Made by a program: the position numbers and the translations under genes. A stretch of 64,000 bases of DNA from Ailurus styani (taxonomy: Eukaryota > Chordata > Mammalia > Carnivora > Ailuridae), in the NCBI GenBank assembly GCA_002007465.1, contig LNAC01000377.1:458595-522594 (forward strand), in the 5' to 3' direction. How positions within the stretch are numbered: position 1 is the stretch's first letter; each line of letters starts with the position of its first letter. The notes below the pieces were generated by a model, which saw only the letters and a list, made by a program, of their open reading frames with translations, was not told where the DNA came from and searched no databases. Of the stretch, positions 20,040-30,944 are shown piece after piece.

Positions 20040-20115
20040 GGGGGGAGCACAGAGGAGGGGTAATCAAGGAAGGCTTCCTGGAAGAGACTGTATTTGAGTA
20101 AAGACAGAAGAGAAG
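20040..20115 (-). mobile_element. LINE-2 fragment, reverse
   Basis: 'gagcacagaggaggggtaatcaaggaaggcttcctggaagag' is a strong reverse L2 phrase. Confidence 0.65.
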
Positions 20116-20849
20116 AAAATCCCAGAAGAAAGGTACAAAGGCTAAGTGTTATTATCCTGAAGACCCAAGATACGGCGGTGCCACGATAAGATCTCCTTAC
20201 TGAATTTCTCCTTTCTTTCAGGCAGGAGACTCAGACCACTCTAATGTGGGGGGAGGAATTTTGGTCACTCCGATTCCCCATTCTCAGACCACTGAGAGGA
20301 CAGCCAGGCTGGGGGTGGTGGTCGCGGTGGCCTGTGAGCCCTCAGGGGACACACCCACAGGGCCCTAGACAAATTTTCCAGCCACATCTAATTTCCCCGC
20401 CGCATCTGAACCTGTCTTCTTGCTATTGTAATTCCAGCTCCATTTATTTTATGCCCACCTGTCCCCATCTGGAAGGAAATTGAATGAGAGTAAGAAGGGA
20501 ATAAAATAATAGGAACTTTTTCGTCTGGAGCAGTCATCAAACGCTCTCTTTGCCCATCAGACTGGTATTTAAATGGAGGAGGGGTCTGGGGTGGGCAGAG
20601 GGCATTGTTAACAACTGCCTCGGTGTGGCAGCAGGAGACAGGAATAATAGACTTGGAGAATGTTTTCCAGATTGTGCTGAAGTGATGAAAAACAACGGGT
20701 CCCAAAATGGAAGTCGTGGCCCACGGAACCTCTCCACGGATCGTGCAGGCGGCAGCAGGAACTCGGTCTTGCTCCTTTTCGAACAGGACTGAATTAATTC
20801 AGGGACCGTGCGGGGCTTGGACTCCCACTTCGATTACAGACAGACCTAG
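20116..20849. other. Unique DNA, possibly constrained between 20380 and 20710
   Basis: No repeat seen. AT-rich and TAAT-containing text such as 'ctattgtaattccagctcc', and 'ggtatttaaatgg', suggests a candidate conserved non-coding element. Judgement by composition only. Confidence 0.35.
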
Positions 20850-20904
20850 TTTTTGCAGAACTCATTAACTAGCAGGTCTGTGGGGACCTGGGCTTCCAGG
20901 CCTT

Positions 20905-21215
20905 GCTGGACAGGCCCCGGGAGCCGGCTTCTGAGGAATCCGGGCGCCCGGAGTGTGGGCAAGGCCTGTGCTGCGAGCTGGGCCTCGGAGGGAAGTGCTC
21001 TCGCTGTTCCTGCGCGTCTGAAGGAGGTCAGCGCGCGGAGGACGCAGGAGGAGCCCAAGCGGCGTGCCTCCCACCAGCACCTCAGGCTGTGCCGACTGCG
21101 GGACTCTGCACGCGGGGGGCCGGACTCTGGCTGAACCTCAATTCTGACTCTCCTGCAAGAGCTCATCCTCCCAGCAGCAACGCATTTCGTCGGTGCGCAG
21201 CGGGAGGGCACTGAA
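20905..21215. promoter_or_regulatory. CpG-rich patch
   Basis: About 25 CpG in roughly 240 bases, including 'cgggcgcccgg', 'cagcgcgcggagg' and 'gcacgcgggggg'. A 205-codon minus-strand frame (20846-21463) spans it, but its first third is translated L2, so the frame is not evidence for a gene. It may be an orphan CpG island. Confidence 0.45.
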
Positions 21216-21244
21216 ACCAAAAACGCGGACACGTGGACGTATTC

Positions 21245-21515
21245 AAATGCTTCCTGGTCCTCCAGGTTCAGCTCCAGGGCCCCTCCTCCAAAAAGCCTTC
21301 TCAGATAAGCCACCTGGTCAGGATCCTCCTCTCTGTTTCTGTCCCTATCCAAGACATTCAGCCCTTCATTCCCCGTGTGGCAGGTATTTCTGTGCATTTC
21401 AGACCTCCCGGCACAGTCTCCCCAACACAGGGTCCTTTGAGCCTTCCTGTCCGATCCTCGCATGTTCCATTTCTACTCGTAGAACACATGAATGCGTAAG
21501 TGAATGAAAAGTGGC
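21245..21515 (+). mobile_element. LINE-2 3' end
   Basis: 'tcagctccagggcccctcctcc', 'aagccttctcagataagcc' and the terminal 'gaacacatgaatgcgtaagtgaatgaa' fit the forward L2 3' UTR and its end. Confidence 0.65.
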
Positions 21516-21689
21516 TACAGGCAGAAAAAAAAAAGGTAAAAAGAATACAATATTTCTTGTAAACCTGCCCCAACGGCTTCGTGCTAAGAGATGAATGAAG
21601 ATAATCCAGGTGAGCAGCAAATTCCTAACACGTTCCGGGCAGGGCTGGCACCACGGAGAGGCAGGCTCCTCGTGGGAGGAGCGGAGCAT

Positions 21690-21895
21690 AAGCGCTAACC
21701 CAGGCTCTGGAGCCAGCTGGGTTCCTTTACTTCCTACCTATGGACTCCACTGCTCTGTTCCTTTGGCTAACTTATCTATCTCCTTTGTGCCTCTGTTGCC
21801 CGCCTGTAAACTGGGGGTGGTAAAACAGTACTGACACACCTCGTAAGACTGTGATTTGTAAGGTACCCGGACTGGTGCTTGGCACAGAGCAATGA
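21690..21895 (+). mobile_element. MIR SINE
   Basis: 'ggctctggagccagctgggttc', then 'ctttgtgcctctgttgcccgcctgtaaactgggg', then 'ggtgcttggcacagagcaatgag': forward MIR order from near the 5' end. Confidence 0.8.
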
Positions 21896-22008
21896 GCCAC
21901 TACCCCCACTCTTCTCCGACCCACTCAAGGGCTGTCTTTTCGGAGTCTCAGCCTCCTCCCATCACACACACCTCACCTCAGCAACCAGACGGTGCTGAGT
22001 CAGTGAGG

Positions 22009-22023
22009 GCCCCTGGTGGCCAA
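22009..22023 (-). promoter_or_regulatory. CTCF-like core
   Basis: The minus strand reads 'ggccaccaggggccc', close to the CTCF core CCASYAGRKGGC. A single motif match; occupancy cannot be inferred. Confidence 0.3.
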
Positions 22024-22295
22024 GACGTGGTACCGTCTGACCTTCCTATTGAACCCCGTGCAAGAATACTGAATATATCAAGCACCCCTTTCTCCTCGCC
22101 TCTGTTAACGACTCAGTTTACACCACCTCAGATGCCCTCTCACACATAAACATGCTTCCTCTCTAACTTTCGTCCGGTTACCTTTAAGTAAATATCTTTC
22201 TTTGTCTCTGTTACCTTGTGCTCTCTCCGTCCTACCCTGTTTTGTTCTGCCTGAGAGCCCCAAGTGTGTTCTGGCTAATAAGCTTCAGAGTGATG

Positions 22296-22502
22296 CTATG
22301 CTGCACTGTCCACTATGGTAGCCACGGACCACAAGTGGCTATTCCCATTTCAATTCATTACAATTAAATAAAATTTAAAATTCAGTTCCTCTCTTGCACT
22401 ACCTACACTTCAAGTGTTCGATCACTACAGGTGGCTGGGGGCTACTGCACAAGATATAGAACATTCTCATCCCTTGCGGAAAGTGTTTATAAAGCACTGC
22501 TC
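22296..22502. mobile_element. Palindromic MER-type hAT DNA transposon
   Basis: The sequence 'cactgtccactatggtagccacgg', an AT-rich centre ('attaaataaaatttaaaattcagttcc'), 'cacttcaagtg' and 'gatatagaacattctcatccc' through 'ggaaagtg' is a common short mammalian hAT-type repeat. No coding capacity. Family number not asserted. Confidence 0.7.
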
Positions 22503-24949
22503 TACGTTCCTCTAGAGAGAAACCTAATTTCATCTTCTAAAAGGAACAAAATAAAGCACTAGTCATTTCCTTTCTGTATACAGATATATGTCAGATACAG
22601 CTATTTACCTGTGTATATCTGTATACACTTTGTTTAAGAGTATTATCTCAATCTCTAGCTTCTAACTATCAGACGTGGGGGCAGAAAAGGTTTTCATGCA
22701 TTATAACCTTGAATTTACTTAAAAGGATTTGGATATTTGGAAGTCTGTTAGAACTTCATGAAGATATCTGACAATCATCCACCAGCTCATTCAGCCTGCT
22801 TCTTCTCAAACTTAATATTCAAGACGAACAGCCTATTTGTTACACAGTTCCACGGACTCGGAATTTTGTTACTTACCGTGATGCAGCAACACTGTGAGTC
22901 CAGCTGCCATCCAGGCCCTGAAGAGCTGCGCGAGGTTGAATACATTCCTTTCTCTCCTGGGCCTCCCGTTCAAGGCAGGACTGCAGAGGATTACTAAGAG
23001 TCCCCTTTTAGCTCTAAGAAAAGTTTTGCTTCTGGATCTGTTTTCCATCACATGAATGGAGAGAAGCTTGTATTAAGTGGCCATTAGGGTCCACGAAAGG
23101 TCTATTACACAGGCTTTGTGGGCTGGCTCGGGAGTGGAACAACCACTTACTATCTATTCCTACAGGAATCTGCGCTCGGAGGTCCGAACACTGACCACGT
23201 CTCTGTCGGGACGGTCAACCCACACACACCAGCTCCCACCCAGGAGCCAGGGGGAGCTGATGCTGACAATTAAAGGCTTGATCTGCCAGGGAGGAGAGGG
23301 AATACCTTCCATCACCCCTTCATTCAGCAGCATCACAAAATATTCTTCAAAAACCACCTGATTAAGTCTAGAGAGAAAAGGTGCCAGGTAGACTGTGTTA
23401 GACAAAGACAACTCTTCCTGCATTTACTAAGCTACCTGTGGCATGTTACCATCAATCACACTGATGGCAGCAGGAAGAGCACCCATCCACCATGTCCTTG
23501 AAGACCTTCCAGGGCCGGGCGCAGAGCCTCGGCAACAGCCCAGGAGAGGGATGCTCCTCCCACTGGAGAAGCCCACCATCTCCTCTCTACCATTTTCTTG
23601 GAAAAACACCTGGAAAAGGGACATCTGCGGTGTGAGGGCCGTGCCCCTGCTCCCAGCCAACTGGGCAGGCTTGTCATGTAAGCTGACACCAGCAGATCCT
23701 CTCTTGGGACTTGGCAGTCAGGACACAGACACTGGCCAAGGAGCCACAGGGGATGGAGTGACAAGGCCTTAGAGGCTTGAGGGCTAAAGAACCATTTCGG
23801 GGAGGTCTTGACAGGTCACGCGTGAGAAGATGAGCAAGAAGAAAGCCAGTCTGTAGAGCCGACAGAATGTAACAGAAGTCCAAGAGATGGCAAAGAAGAA
23901 GAAACCAGACATTCTGTGTAGAGCGGGGAAGGGGCAGGGAGCCAAGTGGAAGATCTAGACCCCTGAGGTCTCCCCAGTTCCTGGGAGGTCCATATGTTTT
24001 ATAACCGGAGGCCCTGAGCATCTCCAGTGTCTTTCTAAGTCCCTCTTTTCAGCTGAGCTCCAAGTGGGTCTCCAAATGATTCTGACCAGGCTCTTGATGT
24101 CTTAAAACAGAGGTCCAACAAAGTGATGGACTGTGTTTGTCTGGATTGCCTTTTACCATCCTGCTCCCACAATTAATTTCTGTAAGTACCATATGATGGC
24201 CTGAGGGAACCAAAGGAAGGAACTAGATGTGCAGGGATTTGGCAGTTGGTTATCAAGCATTTCCTGGGCATCTCCAGTGTGCGAAGCCCTGAATAAAGGA
24301 CAGAGTGGGCATCCTTTCCTCTCCATTTCCAAACCCCAATCAGCTATCAGGGCTCTGCTCAGTGCCGCCACTGAAAACCGCTTGAAACCATCCTAGATCT
24401 ATGCGCGTGCGCACACACTCACACACACCCAGACGGGGTTGGGCCCTCCTGACTCCCATGGGCGAATGTCTGCACCTCTAGTCGACCACTCTGACTGTAT
24501 TACAGTTCTGAATACCCCGGGCCCATCCCTGACTGGTATGTGAGCTTCTGCTCACCTAGCTCAGCCGCCCAGTGCCCAGCACCAACCAGGTGATAATGAG
24601 TTTTGGTGGGGTCACTTGATAAACATTTAGACCATATTTTTGGTCTTTAACATGTCTAACCTCCCATGGGTGCTCATTCAAAACCGTGGAATCAAACACC
24701 AGGTCTCTGGAATGTTCTGGGGTGTGATTGGGCACAAGTCCTCATTTTACCAAAAAAAAAAAAAAAAAGACACCACAGCTGAGAGAAGTAGGTGACGGAC
24801 AATGCATCTAACAAGGCTCTCACTTTGCCAGAAAGCCATCTCCGGGGCCTCCTTCGTAATAAACACCTTCCCCCTCCCCACGCATCCCTCTCTTTGTGAT
24901 GTTATTCGGAGCCATGGTGGCCAGGGGAGCATCCCAAATAAAGACGTAA
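22503..24949. other. Largely unique DNA
   Basis: No gene. Weak reverse L2-like phrases occur near 23320-23400 and 24250-24330 ('caagcatttcctgggcatctccagtgtgcgaagccctg'). A homopolymer A-run at 24751-24768 is a possible orphan polyA tail. CA-rich text lies at 24410-24430. Confidence 0.4.
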
Positions 24950-25159
24950 TCGGGCGCCTGGGTGGCTCAGTGGGTTAAAGCCGCTGCCTTCGGCTCAGGT
25001 CATGATCCCAGGGTCCTGGGATCGAGGCCCACATCGGGCTCTCTGCTCGGCAGGGAGCCTGCTTCCTCCTCTCTCCTCTCTCTCTGCCTGCCTCTCTGCC
25101 TACCTGTGATCTCTCTCTCTCTCTGTGTCAAATGAATAAATAAAATCTTTAAAAAAAAA
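24950..25159 (+). mobile_element. CAN SINE, full length
   Basis: Standard head, 'gggttaaagccgctgcc' block, body, long CT tract and 'aataaaatctttaaaa' tail. The target-site duplication 'aaagacgtaa' (24940-24949) against 'aaagatgtaa' (25160-25169) differs by one C-to-T change at a CpG, the expected kind of decay. Confidence 0.95.
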
Positions 25160-25169
25160 AAAGATGTAA

Positions 25170-26685
25170 GAAAAAGCCCTAGCCAGCTCTGGGTAGCCAG
25201 TTTCTATGGAAATTGCCTGAGTAAGGGTTTGGACCAATTTTACCCGCTTGACTCATTTGTTCACTGAAGTGATTGATAGGACATAATCACCTACCTGTTC
25301 GGACCTCTCATATGGGGAATTCAGGTATCTGTCCATATGCATTTTCTCGCAGTGTTAAACAGCTACGCAGTGGTTCACCCTGACCTCCAGGAGGATGGCT
25401 TCTCCACCAGCCCTTCCAGTCTCAGTGGTCTTAATTAAAAATATCACACAGAATGATCAAATGCTCCTCACCCAACAGTAATGAAAAACTTTGTCATAAC
25501 AGGGGCCAGACCAACTTCTGATACCTACGGCGTAGCTCACACGTCAACTAAATTCCAGTATCATGAAAACACTAATGCTGGTTAAGTTTTAGTTCCTCTT
25601 TCTAGATCATGGATGTTAAATATGTTTTGTTTCTCTTGTCAATGCTCATTGTTTAGTGGCAATTGTTTACCCCCTGTATTGAGAAGGATTCCGAGGCCCA
25701 GAGTAAGGTGCTGATGAGTAGCTTGAGCTTCACATAGCAGAAATTGGGATACTGGGAAAGGTCACTCCAGGCCCAGGGGCCAGGATGGGCCAAAGCTCAG
25801 CTACCAGCCCCTGCATGGGAACAGGTGCACCAAGTACCGTGGGAACGCTTGGCTCCTGACCCAAAAAGAAACCTCGAAGCTGGGTGTTGGGGTGCAGTCC
25901 AAGGAACAACAGTGGGGAAATCTGGAGTGAGAGCATTCGGACATGGAAGGCAGGCTTTGAGAGCAGTGGTAGCCCAGAGGCCCCAGTCAGCTATGACTGC
26001 AAGGAGCCCTGAGGACAGAGGCTGCAGTGCAGTTCTGCAAGGTCACGGTGACCCCCGCCCCTCCCGCCAGTGGCTCCCTCTTTGCACCCACGGGGGACAA
26101 GCCTGTATCTGTTTCATCAAGGAACTCAATGTTCATTAAGGCTGCGATTCCCAGCCTGGAAGGCAGTGCCAATGTGGTGGTCCCCGAAGCCTTTCACATG
26201 TCTGTCTCTCCGCCCATCCCAGAGACTCCAGAGGCCCCCTGGCCAACGGAAGCCCCAGGACGTGGTCCTGTGGCCCGGTCCCCAGAAGGCTCCTGCAGCG
26301 GGGAGGGGGGGTGTGGTTTAAATCCTGCCTTTGGCCTGCAGCCCCTCTCTGGTCCTCCTCTTCTCCCACCACTCCCTCACCTGCAGTCGGACGCTTGACT
26401 CCAGGATTTGAATGAAATAAAAACTGACAGTGTGGAGCCATGTTCAGAGCTGAGCTACAAAGGATTCACGCAATTATCTTTGTCAGAATTCATTTTGTCA
26501 ATGCCCCTCTCTTCTTCAGGTTGCATGCTACTAATATCTTTCAAAAGTTTGAAGAGACTGGGAATAAAACGAGGGAAGGGCCAGGCATGGCTCCACATGA
26601 GAACCAACTGGGCACAAAGCAGGACAAGGGCAAAGTGTGTGAACCCCGAGCAGGGAGGAGCCCTGGTGCTTCAGAAAGTACCAGA
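25170..26685. other. Unique DNA
   Basis: No repeat or gene recognised. The left half is AT-rich, the right GC-rich. Open frames around 25.7-26.4 kb on both strands overlap each other and show no domain. Confidence 0.4.
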
Positions 26686-26760
26686 ATCACAGCCGGAAGG
26701 GACCTTAGAAGCAACTTGTCCCACCCTCCAATATCAACACCACTCCCCAGCCCCCCCACC
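26686..26760 (+). mobile_element. Ancient SINE/CR1-like fragment
   Basis: 'cagaatcacagccggaagggaccttagaagcaacttgtcccaccc' follows the common ancient-repeat phrase 'gaat..tggaagggaccttagagatcatctagtccaaccc'. Family uncertain (MIR3 or L3/CR1 related). Confidence 0.5.
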
Positions 26761-27169
26761 CCCGAGTTCAAGGACAGGGGCCCAGCATTGTTGAGCTCAT
26801 CGTGGCATTCTAAGGGGTATGGGCAGCCCCTGAAATGTTCCCTCAGCATCTGGCCCAGAACAGGCCAGGAAAGGGCAGCCCTGGGTCTGAGAGCCATCAT
26901 AGTGTTCTCCCAACCGTCCCCCCAACACCCTTCACACACGTGTGTACGCACACAAACGCACACCACCAACAGAGAACCTATATGCTGGTCAATCCAGCCC
27001 TGGCGGGCTCTTGCCCTGCCCTCTGGACCTGGGCGTCCCGGTCGCCAGTATCAGCTGTGGAGGGCTAACGGGCTCTCGGCCTTCATCCGTGCAGAGCTGA
27101 GCACCTGCTCTCCGCCCACCACCTCTATACCTGGGCTTCCTCGTCTCAGCTCCCTGCAACTCCGCCCTT

Positions 27170-27480
27170 TGAGTTGTTCACACTAAAATCCTCGGAATCA
27201 CCCTTGCTTCCTGTATCTCTCTCCAACCCCACATCAAATCTGTCAGCAAACCGAATCGGCTCTGCTTTCAGAATCTGTCCAGAATCGGACCCCTTGTCAC
27301 ATCGTCACCCTGTCTGAGGTAACTCCGTCTTCACCTCTATCCCTCTGCTTCTTCACTGACCTGCGGTTTCTTCTCCACACAGCAGCCTGAGCGAGGCTTT
27401 AACAGCATGAGTCCAGCTACCTTCTCAAACCCCTCCAGGGTCTCCCTGTGCCACTCAGAGTCACGGCGGGGGTCTCACGT
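27170..27480 (+). mobile_element. LINE-2, region upstream of the 3' end
   Basis: 'ttgagttgttcacactaaaatcc', 'caccctgtctgaggt', 'cacagcagcctgagcgaggcttt' and 'ccctccagggtctccctgtgcc' match the order of the L2 segment that in better copies reads 'cagccagagtgatc..ttcagtggctcccc'. Confidence 0.5.
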
Positions 27481-27744
27481 TGGCTAACAAGGCTTGGTTC
27501 CCAGACTCCACTAAGGAATATGGGCTCGTCTCCCCAGAAGAGGGGCAGGGCGCTGTCCCTGGCAGGACAGGGAGAACTTGGAGAAAGGAAGAGGGAGGGA
27601 GGACACCCCGGTCGAGGGGAGGGTAGGACTGAGGGTATGAGATTGAAGGCCTGGGTGTGGGGGAGGGGCAATTCAAAAGGGACAGAGTTTTGGGAAACAG
27701 TGAGAGAGATCCTCGGGAGAGTCAGTGAGTTCAGCAGATGAAGA

Positions 27745-27845
27745 CATTGGACTTCTACCCTGTGGACAATAGCAGAACCCCTGAAGATCTCTGGGCTAAG
27801 GGCTGACGTGGTCACAAATGCCCCGTTTCACAGGCTGACAGGGCA
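27745..27845 (-). mobile_element. LINE-2 fragment, reverse
   Basis: 'gcagaacccctgaagatctctgggctaagggctgacgtggtcac' resembles reverse L2 ('ggagccactgaagg..tttgagcaggggagtgacatgatcag'). Confidence 0.5.
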
Positions 27846-28029
27846 GTCATCCAAAGACGGAGGAAAGAGCCCAGAAGAACCATCAGAAGTCAGGCTGCAG
27901 GTTGTGGGAAAGGAACACGAATTTGGCTGTCCAGAGAGCTGGGCCCCAGTCCCAGCGTCACCACTAATCACACAGGTGATGTCCAGTAATACCAAACCAC
28001 ATTTCCTGCTCCTTGGCCCAATGGTACCT

Positions 28030-28095
28030 GTCATCGAATCCCAGAGTCACAGAGCTGCTAGGGACCTCAGAGGTCATCGAGCCCAGGTTTCCAAA
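28030..28095 (+). mobile_element. Ancient SINE/CR1-like fragment (second copy)
   Basis: 'gagtcacagagctgctagggacctcagaggtcatcgagccc' is the same repeat phrase as at 26686, better preserved. Confidence 0.55.
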
Positions 28096-28684
28096 CTCCA
28101 GCCTGGGAAATCAATTTACTGAGCTGAGAGTGTTTTTAAAATGAAATCGAAGAGAAAGGACGAGGTCAGAGTGCACTGCTTGTAGTAAAGGTAAAATTGC
28201 TTTATGAAACTTTTGTTTGGAGGGGAGGGGTGTGTTGGTTCAAAATATAAATCCATTTCCGCGGGTCACAGTAATGAATGTTTGAAAGTCACTGATCAAG
28301 TCCACCCTCTCTGCAACGTGCGAACTGCCTTTACAGCATTCTCAATAAGATGCACGGCCGCTCCCGTTCATCTCTGGGCATAAGATGCCGACCCCTCCCC
28401 AGGCAAAACCCCTTCCATTGCTGACTGCTCTGTGTATCGGCAGCACTTCCTCACGCCGAGCTCAGAGCTGCCTCTTGCCCTCCTGCCCATCGGCCTTCCC
28501 CAGCTCTCTGACCAGCCTCCCCCAAATGAACCCAACCCAGCTTCCGATAACGGCATCAAAAGAACTGAAGACAACGGTGCAGGCCTCCTGACCGGGTTCC
28601 TTCCAGGCGTTAAGCTCAACTCTCGCGCGCGTCTGCCCAGCACCTCTTCTCTGGGAAGCAAGACACGGGCGCTCATTCCCGGTA
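28096..28684. other. Unique DNA
   Basis: No gene. Some CpG in 28340-28680. A pyrimidine-rich patch from 28440 may be a remnant of the CR1-like repeat, but too weak to call. Confidence 0.35.
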
Positions 28685-28703
28685 CAGTGCCACCAGGGGG
28701 TAT
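28685..28703 (+). promoter_or_regulatory. CTCF-like site
   Basis: 'cagtgccaccagggggtat' contains the perfect core CCACCAGGGGG plus an upstream 'cagtg' extension, the strongest CTCF-type match I see here. The motif alone does not prove binding. Confidence 0.4.
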
Positions 28704-29694
28704 CCTTCTGAATTCCTGGCCTTGTCACAAACTAAGGTTCTTAAGAGTGACACATGGGCTCTCTGGATGGTCCTCAAGGACCAAAAGGCAGAGAGGAGCT
28801 GGCGAGGAGCAGCAAGAGGGCTGAAGAAAGTTTCCTGAAAATTTCATTTAGGGAAATTCTCCCTCCTCCGTTTAAAACAGAGGGAAGTAGAAGAAAGAGG
28901 AATGGAGGTCAACGTACGAGAAGTCCACGTGGGGTTTAGGGTACTGGGCACGCAGAAAGATCTGAGGGTTGACTGGGAGAGATGTAAATGAGGAAAGAAG
29001 GGGGAGGGGGAGGGGGAGGAAGAGGAGGAGAGGATTCCTCTCCAGTGTCTCCCCTTCCCACATGCCCCTCCAGGTCCGGTCAACCATCTCTCTCCCCGCA
29101 TGTCACCAGTCTGGCCCTTTATCTCCCACGAGAAACCTCATGATGGACAAAGTCTGGCAAAAAGATAGATAAAGTGCTCAAAAGGGAGGGAGGCTTCTGA
29201 CGAGCAACAGAACTTCCCAGTCTGGAGCCAAGAGAACACAGCGTCACACTCCAGAAAACCTGGAAAGCCAAGGAGAAAGCCCAGAAAACCATAAGCCCCC
29301 GACCGAGCGCTTGGGAGGCAGCTCGGAGCCGGCGAAAGGCAGTTTCACACCAAAACAGAAAGTGCTATGAACAAAAAATGGGTGATAAACTTCAATAACT
29401 CAGCATCTCATGCTGTCAAGTTGCAACTCGCTGAAGAAGGATTTAGAGTCTCAGAGGCCTGTGATGGAGACAGTCTGGTAAAGCCTGTTGGTCTTAACGT
29501 TGATGGCGGATAGGGCTGGGTGCAGACCGTTCGAGAAAGAGGCAGGAAGCTGATCGGGAGACGGAAGAGACGGACAGGAAAGAGAGAGAGGGGACAGCAG
29601 GGCCAGGCGCCTGGAGAGAGGCCTCGGCCGGCTCCCTCCCGCAGGAGCGGCGGAGGCCCACAGGGGCCCACACAGGCTGCTAACGGCCCGCTCT
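28704..29694. other. Unique DNA with a purine-rich tract
   Basis: No gene. A (GGGGGA)n-like tract lies at 28997-29032. The rest is purine-rich unique sequence. Confidence 0.4.
28997..29032. repeat. (GGGGGA)n purine tract
   Basis: Tandem 'gggggagg' units with 'gaagagg' end, directly visible. It could adopt non-B DNA structure, which is inference. Confidence 0.85.
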
Positions 29695-29910
29695 GGCAGT
29701 TGATAACCCTCATTAAACAGAACTTCACAAATGGCTTAATTTGAATTTCCAATACTTGATAGATTTCAAACCCAGGACAATTATCTCTGATGTAAAGGAT
29801 CAATAAATAGTTTCCTGGGCCGAATCCCCCCAAAATGGGGACACTTCCAACAGGGTTGCTGGGATTAAAACGCCTTCAAGTGCCGAATAAACACTGACTT
29901 ATCTCTTTTT
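29695..29910. promoter_or_regulatory. Candidate conserved non-coding element
   Basis: Repeat-free AT-rich block with several homeodomain-type cores: 'ctcattaaacag', 'ggcttaatttgaatttcc', 'gggattaaaacg'. It is flanked by GC-richer DNA. Inference from composition and absence of repeats; no cross-species alignment was available. Confidence 0.35.
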
Positions 29911-30764
29911 AAAGAACTTTTCTGTAAGGCAAAGGTTAGCTTTGTAAGGAAAGGCTGGATGAAAATTAATCTAACTTACTGTGACCTCCTCGGGCCGGGT
30001 TTGAATTACATTTCCACATGGCCTGTGAAGATCTTTCATGTCTCTCGCTCCATTAGTTGGTGTACTTAGCAAAGGTCGGGTAATGAGCAGACGCACTTTC
30101 TCGCCCAGAACATGATCCTGCTGCACGGCCCCTTCCTGCCTCCCTGGCGTGTCTCTGCTGGAGGTCATCGGGGTGGGTGGGAGCCATCTCCACAAGGCCT
30201 CGTCCTGAAGGCTCCTGAGAACGGACGATGGACACTACCACTGTCACCACAGCGCTGGGATGGCAGAGGTCTCGCGTGGTTCCCCATGCTCTGGGGCCGA
30301 GAGAGCTTAACAGGAGCCCTCTAGTTTCTTATACTCACAAGGGGAAATTCACATGTACCTTTCAGGGAACTGCTTCACTTCCAGCGAAACTGCTCACTAA
30401 AAGTCAAAGGACGGAGGAGGCGAGTGACAGGAGGTGGACTAAGCAAAGGAGGCCAGGGTGATGGGAGAGTTTCATATACCCCGAAACCCAGAGTGTTCTG
30501 CCCTTTGGTCTCATCCACGGGGGCTTCACATTCACATGGGCCCCCGAGCTGCTCTGTTCACTTTGTTCCTTTCCCTTCAGAGTGGGATCAGGATCGAGTC
30601 CTTTCACAAGGTGGCCAAAGAGCCAAAAGGAAGCTTGCATTGGGTAACAATAATACACATTCATATTCCTTCTGCAGGAGCTGGACCTCCCTGTTCTGGA
30701 AACACAGAGATGAACTGACCTTGCCCCCCAAGGAGTTTAAAATTTAAAATTACAGAGTAACACA
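29911..30764. other. Unique DNA
   Basis: No gene or repeat recognised. Minor AT-rich text near 29960 continues the preceding candidate element. Confidence 0.35.
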
Positions 30765-30938
30765 GGCGCCTGGAAGGCTCAGTCAGTTAAGCGTCTGACT
30801 TCGGCTCAGGTCATGATCACGGGGTCCTGGGATGGGCCCACATCGGGCTCCCTGCTCAGCGGGGAGCCCGCTTCTCCCTCTGCCCCTCCCCCACTCATGC
30901 TCTGTCTCTCTCTTAAATAAATAAAATCTAGGAAAAAA
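30765..30938 (+). mobile_element. CAN SINE, older subtype
   Basis: Carries 'cagttaagcgtctgac' instead of the 'ttaaagcctctgc' block, indicating an older subfamily. Shorter CT tract. Target-site duplication 'aattacagagtaacaca' against 'aattaaggagtaacaga' is imperfect, consistent with age. Confidence 0.9.
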
Positions 30939-30944
30939 AATTAA

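Noticed and set aside
20846..21463. 205-codon minus-strand open frame
   Set aside because: The first third is translated L2 and the rest a CpG-rich patch, which is stop-poor by composition.
24751..24768. A-run as polyA of a processed pseudogene
   Set aside because: No upstream gene-like sequence, no target-site duplication seen around it.
26440..27186. 248-codon plus-strand open frame, the longest in the window
   Set aside because: It spans unique DNA, an ancient repeat phrase at 26686 and the start of an L2 at 27170. Composition is Pro/Ser/Arg rich with no domain, and no splice or conservation support was available. A chance frame in GC-rich DNA is more likely.
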